Shown here in pieces: positions 1 through 8,125 of a DNA stretch of 64,000 bases (its first letter is position 1; each line of letters opens with the position of its first letter). Where the stretch lies: positions 21,099 to 85,098 of the forward strand of contig JADJPG010000027.1 in assembly GCA_016713365.1 (NCBI GenBank). Direction: 5' to 3'. The position numbers and the translations under genes were made by a program. Source of the DNA: Verrucomicrobiota bacterium. GTDB taxonomy: Bacteria > Verrucomicrobiota > Verrucomicrobiia > Limisphaerales > JADJPG01. Below the pieces are notes generated by a model. It was not told the DNA's origin. It made no database searches and was given only the letters and a program-made list of their open reading frames with translations.

Positions 1-830
1 TTCTGGTCAGCGAAGGGATCGACGCCGTCATCGAACGCGATCCGGAGACGTTCGTATGGCGTCTTCTCGTTCAAGCTCCCGACTATCCCCGGGCGATGGA
101 CGTCATCCGGAAGTATCGAGCGGAGAATCGTCCTCAAATCTTCCAGCAACAACTTCCATGGTCCGGGCTAATCTTTGACTGGCGATGTCTGGTGCCCATC
201 GCGATTTTCGTCTTTCTCTTCGCTGTCGAAGCCACTGGTCGGGGCGCCCTCAGCAAAGCCGGCATGATGCACAATCAATCGGTGCATGCCGGCGAATGGT
301 GGCGACTCCTGACCGCGGTGACTCTTCACGGAAACATGGCTCACCTCACAACCAACGCCACCACAGGCTTGATTCTCGTCGGTCTCGCCATGGGGATTTA
401 CGGCGGCGGAACAGGTTTGTTCGCTTCGTTCCTCGCTGGGGTCGGTGGGAACATCGCCGGGCTTCTCATCTATCCCGAATCACATCGAGGGTTGGGCGCC
501 TCAGGAATGATTATGGGCGCGCTGGGACTTCTCGCGGCGCAGTGGATTACCCTGCTTAAGCAAGGCCTGACACCGCGACAACTGGCGATCCGTGGAGTGC
601 TCAGCGGCGGCTTGCTGCTCGTGCTGCTGGGGTTCAGCCCGCAGGAAAATGTCGACGTGCTCGCTCATGTCGCCGGATTCTTCTCCGGGCTGATCATCGG
701 TGTGGGCTTGGCATTTTGCCCGCCAAAAGTGCGAACCAGCGCGTGGCTGGACCGCGCGGCGCTGCTGCTATGCTTCGGCTCCGGCAGTCTCGCCTGGTGG
801 CTGGCCCTACGTGCCTTCGGGCGTGTTTGA
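1..830 (+). CDS. Rhomboid family intramembrane serine protease (5' end outside window)
   Basis: The reading frame is open to the left edge, so the N-terminus is missing and the ATG at 96 is probably internal. The visible part has several hydrophobic segments. Rhomboid hallmarks are present: an HGNMAHLTTN stretch (the HxxxN oxyanion region, about 330-360), GLGASG with the nucleophilic serine (about 490-506), and a later HVAGF histidine (about 664-676) that would complete the Ser-His dyad. Rhomboids cleave transmembrane segments within the inner membrane; the substrate here cannot be predicted. The upstream part (LVSEGIDAVIERDPETF and onward) is soluble-looking and belongs to the same open frame. 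The gene is followed after 37 bases by the DAHP synthase. Family assignment is strong; the true length is unknown. Confidence 0.9.
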   Translation, partial: LVSEGIDAVIERDPETFVWRLLVQAPDYPRAMDVIRKYRAENRPQIFQQQLPWSGLIFDWRCLVPIAIFVFLFAVEATGRGALSKAGMMHNQSVHAGEWWRLLTAVTLHGNMAHLTTNATTGLILVGLAMGIYGGGTGLFASFLAGVGGNIAGLLIYPESHRGLGASGMIMGALGLLAAQWITLLKQGLTPRQLAIRGVLSGGLLLVLLGFSPQENVDVLAHVAGFFSGLIIGVGLAFCPPKVRTSAWLDRAALLLCFGSGSLAWWLALRAFGRV

Positions 831-867
831 ACTTTCCATTTGCCCGCGTTTCCCTACCCTCTCCGCG

Positions 868-1920
868 ATGCTTCCAACGCACAATTTGCACGTTAAAGAG
901 TCGATTCGACTGACGGCCCCGCGCGATCTCAAGGCGCAGCTGCCGATGACCGAAACCGCGAACAAGACGGTGGTCGAAGGTCGCGAAACCATCAGCGCCA
1001 TCCTCAAGCAAACCGATCCGCGCCTGCTCGTCGTGGTTGGCCCCTGCTCAATTCATGACCCGAAGGGCGCGCTCGAATATGCGAAGCGCTTGAACGTGTT
1101 GCGCAAGGATTTAGCGGATCAGCTCTTCATCGTGATGCGCGTTTACTTCGAAAAGCCGCGCACAACGATTGGTTGGAAGGGCTTAATCTACGATCCCACT
1201 CTCGATGGCAGTGATGACATCCAGACCGGCCTGCGAAAGGCGCGCGAACTCCTGCTCCAAATCAACGAGATGGGATTGCCCACCGCCACGGAGTTCCTCG
1301 ACCCCGTCGTCCCGCAATACATCGCTGATTTGGTGAGCTGGGCTGCGATTGGCGCCCGGACCACCGAATCGCAGACGCATCGCCAGATGGCCAGCGGACT
1401 TTCCATGCCGGTCGGCTACAAGAACGGCACGGACGGCGGCTTGCAGATCGCCATCGACGCCATGCAATCCGCGATGCGGCCGCACAGTTTTCTCGGCATC
1501 GATCAGGATGGATTTACCAGCATCGTTCGCACCACCGGCAACCCGGACGGGCACGTCGTGCTTCGCGGTGGCCGGCTCATGACAAACTACGATGCGGAGA
1601 GCATTCGTGTGGCGGCGGAGAGTTTGAAGAAGGCCGGGCTTGCGCCTGTGCTGATGGTGGATTGCAGCCACGCGAACTCGCTCAAACAGCACGCCAAACA
1701 GGAGGAAGTGTGGCGGAGCTTGATTGAACAACGGCTCGCGGGCAGCAAGCCGATCGCCGGCGTGATGATTGAGAGCAATCTCTCGGAAGGCAGTCAGTCC
1801 ATCCCGCAGAATCTCGCCGATCTGCGCTACGGAGTCTCCGTCACAGACGCCTGCCTGGGCTGGGACGTCACCGAGCGCATACTTCGCTGGGGCCGCGACG
1901 AACTCGCGAAAACTCGCTGA
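868..1920 (+). CDS. aroG: Class I 3-deoxy-7-phosphoheptulonate (DAHP) synthase
   Basis: Condenses phosphoenolpyruvate and erythrose 4-phosphate to DAHP, the first step of the shikimate pathway in the cytoplasm. The 350-residue product matches the usual length of AroF/G/H-type enzymes. It carries GPCSIHD (residues about 58-64), MRVYFEKPRTT, GARTTESQ, GYKNGTDGG and a DCSHAN motif near the C-terminus, which together form the PEP- and metal-binding barrel of the class I alpha family. The ATG at 868 was chosen because the same frame upstream overlaps the rhomboid gene and lacks family sequence. Which aromatic amino acid inhibits it cannot be told from the sequence, so aroG is used in the general sense. 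No other aro gene is adjacent. Confidence 0.93.
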   Translation: MLPTHNLHVKESIRLTAPRDLKAQLPMTETANKTVVEGRETISAILKQTDPRLLVVVGPCSIHDPKGALEYAKRLNVLRKDLADQLFIVMRVYFEKPRTTIGWKGLIYDPTLDGSDDIQTGLRKARELLLQINEMGLPTATEFLDPVVPQYIADLVSWAAIGARTTESQTHRQMASGLSMPVGYKNGTDGGLQIAIDAMQSAMRPHSFLGIDQDGFTSIVRTTGNPDGHVVLRGGRLMTNYDAESIRVAAESLKKAGLAPVLMVDCSHANSLKQHAKQEEVWRSLIEQRLAGSKPIAGVMIESNLSEGSQSIPQNLADLRYGVSVTDACLGWDVTERILRWGRDELAKTR

Positions 1921-2043
1921 ACGAGCTACATCGGCTCGAAGCGAATGATTCGTGGGGCGTTCTCTCCTTTCGTCCCGAGCTCAATCCGATAAACGCTACC
2001 CCGGCTGGAATGAGCGACGAGCTCCATTGAACTGAGCATTGAA

Positions 2044-2077
2044 AGCCGCTGAAACGCGGTGAAACACCGTCGCGGCT
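2044..2077. repeat. Intergenic inverted repeat after the DAHP synthase gene
   Basis: AGCCGC and GCGGCT arms enclose a second small stem (GGTG/CACC) in the 238-base gap between the DAHP synthase gene and the small minus-strand gene. No T-run follows on either strand, so it is not a convincing intrinsic terminator. It may be a structured 3' UTR of either convergent transcript. Confidence 0.35.
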
Positions 2078-2158
2078 GAGCGCCCTCGAAACGAACAAGT
2101 GGTTCAATCGGCTATGCCAATTGAACCACTCGCCAAAAACCTTGCTACTGGGTGTGAA

Positions 2159-2473
2159 CTACTTCCGGGCCGCGCGCTTGGCGGGAGCCTTCGCCGGTTT
2201 GGCCGGCTTCGCGGGCTCAGGACGCATTCCGCGACCTTTGCTTGCCGGCCCGAGAACTGGAGCCTTCGCCAGCAAGACAGCCTCCTGATCGGAGAGAAAC
2301 TTCTGCAACGACGTCTTGCTGGAAAGCTGCGTAGGAGGACGCAAGGCCAGTCCTTTGTAATGCTTGTAGTGGACAAGTGTCCGACCGACCAAGCCGATTT
2401 CGAGTTTGGAGTCCGCCAGCTGCCAGACCTGGCCCGTTACGAACTCCACAGGAGTGCCACTGCTCTTTCGCAT
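2159..2473 (-). CDS. Small hypothetical protein with Lys/Pro/Ala-rich tail
   Basis: A 104-residue product with no family I recognise. Residues 1-75 look like a compact domain (QVWQLADSKLEIGLVGRT, HYKHYKGLALRPPTQ, then a short helix), followed by a low-complexity tail of repeated PAK/KAPA units ending in KRAARK. Basic tails of this kind often bind nucleic acid, but nothing else here supports that. There is no strong Shine-Dalgarno sequence before the ATG. The normal-looking composition of the first part and the coherent basic tail favour a real gene over an accidental open frame; the overlapping frames on both strands look random. It is convergent with the DAHP synthase gene. Confidence 0.55.
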   Translation of the reverse strand: MRKSSGTPVEFVTGQVWQLADSKLEIGLVGRTLVHYKHYKGLALRPPTQLSSKTSLQKFLSDQEAVLLAKAPVLGPASKGRGMRPEPAKPAKPAKAPAKRAARK

Positions 2474-2690
2474 GATATGTTTACCAAGTTTCTGTCTCTG
2501 TCAGGCCGTTGATCGCACCCAACGAGACATCGTGTTGGAACTGAACCAAACAAGAATGGAAGCGCCTAAAAGGCCGACCGAAGCCCGACCATTGTTGCGC
2601 ATTGATACTGCCAGCTACACCGCTGCAACGCAACGCAATTGCATCAAATAATCAAGGCCCCAGTATTGACCGAAGCTGACGAACCTAAAT

Positions 2691-2810
2691 TCAATCCCTG
2701 CGTCGGTGAATAATGATGCGGGAGCCAACGGCGCCCATGACAGCCAGGACGAACATGGAGGGCTCTAGAATTTGCCCCACCGTGTGCCCCTCGCGCGAAT
2801 TAGCGATTGC
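2691..2810 (-). pseudogene. PEP-CTERM-like C-terminal anchor remnant
   Basis: In the 409-base gap from 2474 to 2882 one minus-strand frame encodes a stretch starting near 2810 and ending at a TGA at 2691-2693. It contains LEPS, then a hydrophobic segment (MFVLAVMGAVGS), then IHRRRD just before the stop. This is the order of a PEP-CTERM sorting signal: Glu-Pro-Ser, a transmembrane helix and an arginine cluster. A TGA lies directly upstream in frame and no start or larger coding frame is present, so it appears to be the tail of a lost or decayed exported protein. Nothing else recognisable lies in the gap. Confidence 0.45.
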
Positions 2811-2882
2811 TCATGCGCGTCGCCAGATGTGCTGCACGGCGACCTAAATCGCCCACCCTATCGAAACCTCCCCAGTTGCATC

Positions 2883-5800
2883 CTACTTCTTCTGCACCGC
2901 CCGGAAGTAGATTGGCCCTGAGGTCGGCGCACCATGAAGCCACTTCAGCTTACCTTCCGTCGGCATGACACCGGTCGCGACAGAACGCCACGATGTGGCA
3001 TCAATAAAATTCGTGGTGCACAACAACTCATACGACTCACCGGGCACACCAGAACAAGTCACTTCAAGATTAGGCCCGGCGGCGGCCACGAGAAGAGTCG
3101 GTGCCAGAGAAGGAGCAACCACCGTCAGCGTCGCAGTCGAACTCACCAGCGCCAGATAGTCGTTCGTCACCACGACGCGGTAACTGCCAGCGTTGGTGGC
3201 ATCGACGCTGGAAATCGAGAACGTGCTGTTCGTTGCATCGGGAATCGGCAGCGAACCGAAGAACCACTGGTAGGTAATGGAGGGCACTCCCGAAGCCAGC
3301 ACGCTGAACGCCGCCGCCGTCCCCTGAGTCACCGTCAGGCTCACCGGCTGCGCCACAATGTTCAGCGCCACGGAATTGAACGTCAGCGCCGCGACCCGAC
3401 TGGTCACCGACCCGGCGAAGTTCGTCACGATCGACTGATACGATCCCTGGCTGCCGAGAACGACATTCGTAATCGTAAATGTCGCATTCGTGGCACCCGC
3501 GATCGGCGAACCGTCCTTGAACCAGAAATAATTGAGCGACGGTCCGTTGACACTCACCACGAAGCTCGCCGGACTGCCAGGAGCCACCGAAGCGTCCGCC
3601 GGTTCACCGACCAGCAGCGGACGGGAATCAACCGTCAACGCCGCCACCACGCTCGTTGTCGAACCAAACGCATTCGTCGCCACCGCTACGTAATTCGCCG
3701 TCGCGGAATCCTGAAGATTCGTCAGCGCTAGACTCGTCGAAGTTGCGCCGCTGATCTGCACGCCGTTCTTCAGCCAAAAATATCCAATGGGCGCCGGGCC
3801 CGTCGCCACCGCTTGAAAAGTGTAGTTCGAACCTGCCCGCACCACGGTTCCGATAGGCTGGAGAACGAACGTCGGCGGCACTTGCGTCTCCGTTGATTCG
3901 AATGCGCCGGCGTCACCGATAATCCCCGCTGGACGCGTCACACCGCGCTGATCCGTCGATGGCAAACCGCTCGTCGGCACCAGATCCAGCGCCGGACTTC
4001 CGGTCCGCAAGGCGATCGTCATCGTCGGACCGCCATTGGTCGTGAGCAAGCCGAGCCGCGGTTCGACATTCGTCACACTCGTCGTCACCGGCAAGGCAAG
4101 GGAATTGTCCGAGCTCAGGTTGTAGCCTAAGTCCGCAACGGTACCCGCGAGATTACCGGGAGTATTGGACGCGACGATTGAGGCCCGGAGCGAATACGCA
4201 TTGCCGGAGCTCCAAATGCCGCCGCCCGCAAGTGCGCCGGAATTCGTCTCGCCGACGGTGCTGAGTTCATTCGTGTTGTAGGCGATCGTCACATGCACCA
4301 GCGTCGTGACGTTGGAAACGAGCGCCAGCGCACCACCAAGCGAATCGCCACGCACGCCGAAATTCGTCGAGGAATTGTCACCGGCACCACCCAGCACCCG
4401 GTTCAATGCCAGCGTGGAATTGGTCATGGTCAGCAAGCCATTCGCTGCGTGAATTGCACCACCACTCCCCTTTCCTCCCGCCACTCCGTTGGTGCCACCA
4501 TCCAAACTGCCGAGACCATCACCTCCGTGGGCGATATTGTTGTCAAATGTGCTCGCGATGACCGTCGTGGTGCCAAAAGAAGCCACCGCTCCGCCCAGGC
4601 CGTCCGCACCGAATAATCCCTCGCCACCGAGCGACCAGTTTCCAGTCAGCGTGCTTTCCACGATCCTAAGGCTGCCAGCGCTGTAAATCGCGCCACCGTG
4701 GCTTGTGCCACCCCAGCCCAGAGGACTGTCATCGTCATCGCCCAGAGACTGATTGGCCGCGAACACCGTCTGTTCAACGGTCGCCACGACATTCGAGGCG
4801 ATGTAGATCGCACCACCCGCCGCACCGCCCGCCCCCGGACTATTCGTTGGCGCAATAAACGTGAACGCGATGTTGTTCGTGAGAATCGATCCCACAATCT
4901 GCAAACGTCCCGCTGTTACCGCGATGGCTCCGCCCTCCGCCGCACCAGTGCGCGAAGCTCCCCCGCTGCTGGACAACAGACTCTCGCCGCCGCGGGCTTG
5001 ATTACCCTCAAACGTCGTCGAACGGAACTCACAGTCGCCACCCTCCGAATACACCGCCGCGCCGAGCCCCGCGCCACTGTTGGTCACGCTCAGACCGGCC
5101 GCGACATTCGCCAACGTTGGATAGCCGAGAGCCGAGTTGCCAATGACCGTGCAGGATTGCAGTGCCACGCGACCGCCGTGATTGCAAATCGCCGCTCCCA
5201 CGCCGCGTCCTGCTGCGGCCGGCGAGTAATTGGTGCTCGCCAGCACACCGGGGCTGCCGCCTTGAACGATGAAATTCGTGAGCACGCAATTCGTCAGGCT
5301 CACCACGCCGCCGCGATTCCAGATGCCCGCCCCAAAACCATCGCCACCGGGTTGCGGCGCCGCGCTCAACGTTCCACCACTGCCGTTGGTTCCATCCACC
5401 CGTCCATTCGCAAACACTACCCCCGTCGCTGCGAACGAGAGATTAGTTTGCACCTCCACCAACCGCCGCGCGCCGCCACCGTCGATCACCACGTTGTGAC
5501 CGTTCGCATCCAGCGCGGTGTCGTAGAGGGGCGAGAGCGTGTTGGTGAGCGTGATGACGCCATCGCTCTCGAAACGCAAAATGCCACCTTCCTCCAATGC
5601 TTCGGTCAATCCCTCCAACGTCGCGCTCGCCACGCTCTGCGTCAGCAGAAACGGCGAAACGTTCACTGACAAGCCGCCGGTCAACTCACCGTCCAGGAAC
5701 ATGCCGCGAATACCTTCCGCTCGCTTCAAGATCACGCCCTGCAACGTATTCGTCGTGCCGATCCACGGATGCACAAAGCTTCCGCGGACCGCCCCGTTTC

Positions 5801-7940
5801 GGAGATCGAGCGAGAGATTGAACGCGGTGACATTCGAATCGAGCACGCCGAGCAGGTTGTTCGTCGACAGCTTCACGATGTTCGTCACACCGCGGACAAG
5901 GTTTCCGCCGGTGATTCGAGATTGACCGTTCACCCAGTTCACCACTCGCGCACCGCTGGCCGGCGGCGCGTAGGGCGAGATCAACAGCGTTGGTTGGTTC
6001 GTGAATCCCGACCGATAGTTGAGCGCTTTGGTATCCGGAGCCGCGAGCCAGATCATCGCACCATCGAGATACGCCGGCTGATTCGTCACGGGCGCCACCC
6101 AACCCGTGAAGACCGCCAACCCGCGCGGCAGCGAGTGGTACAGCGGCCAGCGGTTCTGCCGGGTAATCTTCGCCGTGGTCTTGAAGGTCGCCCCGTTTCC
6201 GAGCGTGCCGGAGAGACTGAGCGTTCCGTTGCGCGCAATCTTGCCGAAGCCATACCCCGACCCGCCCGGCAGCAACTGGCTCAGCGCATTCGTATCCGCC
6301 ACGGCAAACGTCAGATTTCCGACCGGTGGAACATTGGTGGAAGGCAACGCGCTGGCAAGTCGCTCCAGCACCACTTCCGCCGTGGTATTGCCGAAGACGC
6401 TTCCCGTGATCACGCCCGCCGCATTCGTAGTGTCCAACTTCAGCGAGACGGACCGATTGATACCGCCCACGGCACCTTGCAGCGTAACCGAATAATTGGT
6501 GTCGAACTTCCCGGTGAAACGATAGCTGCCGCCGCGATGCCGGATGCGTCCGCTGATGCTCCCGCGCGAGCTCAATGACAACGTGACAAATCCGCTGTTC
6601 TCCAGCGCGGGATTGTTGCTGCGAATGATGCCCTGATACGTGCCGGAAAGTTGAATGAACGGATTGAGACCGAAGCGCGCGCTGAGCGAGAAGTTGGTGG
6701 CATTCGTCGGCACGAGAAACGTCAGCGATGGCGCGGTGGAGGTTGTCGAGCCTGTCCAGCGTTCGAGGATCTGCCTGCGTCCCGGCTTCGCGACTGCCGT
6801 GTAATAGCGGCCAAGCTCGACGCGCTGTCCGTTGGTCACTCCGGTCACCTTGCCGTCACCCGAAACCGTCAAACTCAATGGAACCCAGCCCGCGTAGAAG
6901 AACTCCACCGGCGCCGCGTTGGTATAGCGGTTACCTTCGAAGTCGATCGCTTCGAGCGTGACCGTGGTGAAGCCAATGTTCGGCGCGAGCGGAACCGACC
7001 AGTTCGTCGTTCCTGTCGCGACGCGCTGAGGGCCGCCATTCACACGGTAAACGACTCGCGCCACCTCCACATCGTCCGCTGCCGTGCCGGAAATGGTCAC
7101 AACCTGATTGGTGAACCGCGAGCCCGGCGCTGGTGACTGCACCGTCAGCGAAGGACTGTTCGTTCCCGGGATGTAAGAGTCGTTCAGGATGGAAATGCGC
7201 GTGTAATACAAACCGGTGTAGGCCGGCAGACGCGGCGGCGTGTTCGAAATCGCGACCGGCAGATCGCTGAACACGGAATACGCCGAGCTGATCAGGTTGC
7301 CGAGATTGGCGATGGTGTTGTTCGTCGAAAGCGAATTGAAGTGCGTGAGAACGTTGGTGCCGTCAGTTGTGTTGGTGGATTCCAGGACGCGACCGAAAAC
7401 GGTGAAGCCCCCGTTCTGGTTGTCGAGATTCGTGCTGTTGTTTCCGAGATTGAAAAACCACTGGCTCGTGGCCGAGTTTGGATCATCCCCCAGCTTCGCC
7501 ATCGCGATCGTGCCGAACAGATTGGTCAACCGCGCGCCGACCAGAAACTCGTTCGTCACCCGGCTGAACTCCGTAATCGCGTCATAGCCGGAGAAGAGAT
7601 TGGTCCCTGTGCTGTTCGTGACGGTAAATCCGCCGCCCTGGACGGCAAACCCGGGAACCGCGCGATGGATGAAGCTGTTCGAGTAAGCGCCACTGCGAAT
7701 GTAGAGGAGGAAGTTGCGGACCGTCTCGGGTTTCTCCTGATCGAACAACTCGACATCCATCGTGCCCAGCGAATTCGTCCCGCGAACCACCTCGAATCGG
7801 ACCACGGTGTTACTGGGAGCCGGACTCGCCGCAACCGGCAATGGAGGAAGTCTGATTCCCACGGAACTCGCACCGCTGCTGGCAGCGCTCGCGCCTGTGA
7901 CTGCTGCCCAAAGCAAAGCCACCGCGAGCATTGCCCGCAT
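2883..7940 (-). CDS. Exported giant protein: cyclophilin domain, beta-helix, Ig-like repeats
   Basis: The product is 1685 residues. The start at 7940 has a good ribosome site (GAGGTG, five bases upstream) and gives a tidy signal peptide (MRAMLAVALLWAAVTGASA); an ATG at 8015 is an in-frame alternative. Order: cyclophilin-type peptidyl-prolyl isomerase domain (about 45-215; FIHRAVPGFAVQGGG, SATSQWFFNLGNN, FTVFGRV); bacterial Ig-like segment (about 270-350); a long middle part; right-handed beta-helix of polymorphic-membrane-protein type (about 800-1220) with many GGAI and N-rich turns; a choice-of-anchor-Q-like segment ending in TTNGGPTMTIAL and SPALD (about 1257-1330); three Ig-like domains with FWLKNG/FWFKDG/YQWFFG cores; and a C-terminal module ending IYFRAVQKK. 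It is likely outer-surface or secreted. The role is unknown; an isomerase on an adhesin-like scaffold is an inference. Confidence 0.85.
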   Translation of the reverse strand: MRAMLAVALLWAAVTGASAASSGASSVGIRLPPLPVAASPAPSNTVVRFEVVRGTNSLGTMDVELFDQEKPETVRNFLLYIRSGAYSNSFIHRAVPGFAVQGGGFTVTNSTGTNLFSGYDAITEFSRVTNEFLVGARLTNLFGTIAMAKLGDDPNSATSQWFFNLGNNSTNLDNQNGGFTVFGRVLESTNTTDGTNVLTHFNSLSTNNTIANLGNLISSAYSVFSDLPVAISNTPPRLPAYTGLYYTRISILNDSYIPGTNSPSLTVQSPAPGSRFTNQVVTISGTAADDVEVARVVYRVNGGPQRVATGTTNWSVPLAPNIGFTTVTLEAIDFEGNRYTNAAPVEFFYAGWVPLSLTVSGDGKVTGVTNGQRVELGRYYTAVAKPGRRQILERWTGSTTSTAPSLTFLVPTNATNFSLSARFGLNPFIQLSGTYQGIIRSNNPALENSGFVTLSLSSRGSISGRIRHRGGSYRFTGKFDTNYSVTLQGAVGGINRSVSLKLDTTNAAGVITGSVFGNTTAEVVLERLASALPSTNVPPVGNLTFAVADTNALSQLLPGGSGYGFGKIARNGTLSLSGTLGNGATFKTTAKITRQNRWPLYHSLPRGLAVFTGWVAPVTNQPAYLDGAMIWLAAPDTKALNYRSGFTNQPTLLISPYAPPASGARVVNWVNGQSRITGGNLVRGVTNIVKLSTNNLLGVLDSNVTAFNLSLDLRNGAVRGSFVHPWIGTTNTLQGVILKRAEGIRGMFLDGELTGGLSVNVSPFLLTQSVASATLEGLTEALEEGGILRFESDGVITLTNTLSPLYDTALDANGHNVVIDGGGARRLVEVQTNLSFAATGVVFANGRVDGTNGSGGTLSAAPQPGGDGFGAGIWNRGGVVSLTNCVLTNFIVQGGSPGVLASTNYSPAAAGRGVGAAICNHGGRVALQSCTVIGNSALGYPTLANVAAGLSVTNSGAGLGAAVYSEGGDCEFRSTTFEGNQARGGESLLSSSGGASRTGAAEGGAIAVTAGRLQIVGSILTNNIAFTFIAPTNSPGAGGAAGGAIYIASNVVATVEQTVFAANQSLGDDDDSPLGWGGTSHGGAIYSAGSLRIVESTLTGNWSLGGEGLFGADGLGGAVASFGTTTVIASTFDNNIAHGGDGLGSLDGGTNGVAGGKGSGGAIHAANGLLTMTNSTLALNRVLGGAGDNSSTNFGVRGDSLGGALALVSNVTTLVHVTIAYNTNELSTVGETNSGALAGGGIWSSGNAYSLRASIVASNTPGNLAGTVADLGYNLSSDNSLALPVTTSVTNVEPRLGLLTTNGGPTMTIALRTGSPALDLVPTSGLPSTDQRGVTRPAGIIGDAGAFESTETQVPPTFVLQPIGTVVRAGSNYTFQAVATGPAPIGYFWLKNGVQISGATSTSLALTNLQDSATANYVAVATNAFGSTTSVVAALTVDSRPLLVGEPADASVAPGSPASFVVSVNGPSLNYFWFKDGSPIAGATNATFTITNVVLGSQGSYQSIVTNFAGSVTSRVAALTFNSVALNIVAQPVSLTVTQGTAAAFSVLASGVPSITYQWFFGSLPIPDATNSTFSISSVDATNAGSYRVVVTNDYLALVSSTATLTVVAPSLAPTLLVAAAGPNLEVTCSGVPGESYELLCTTNFIDATSWRSVATGVMPTEGKLKWLHGAPTSGPIYFRAVQKK

Positions 7941-8125
7941 CAATACACCTCGCGCGACCGAGCGTGATTTCCGCAACGCAGCACGCACCCCGACATCGTC
8001 CTGATACAAAGTCATGAATTCCCGAAACAACGGTGCGGGTTGTCTACCAGCGCGCCACCGGGCAAACAAGACTTACTCGCGGACTGCACACACCTTGAAA
8101 ACTGGCCTCAACCGACGTCCAAGTC

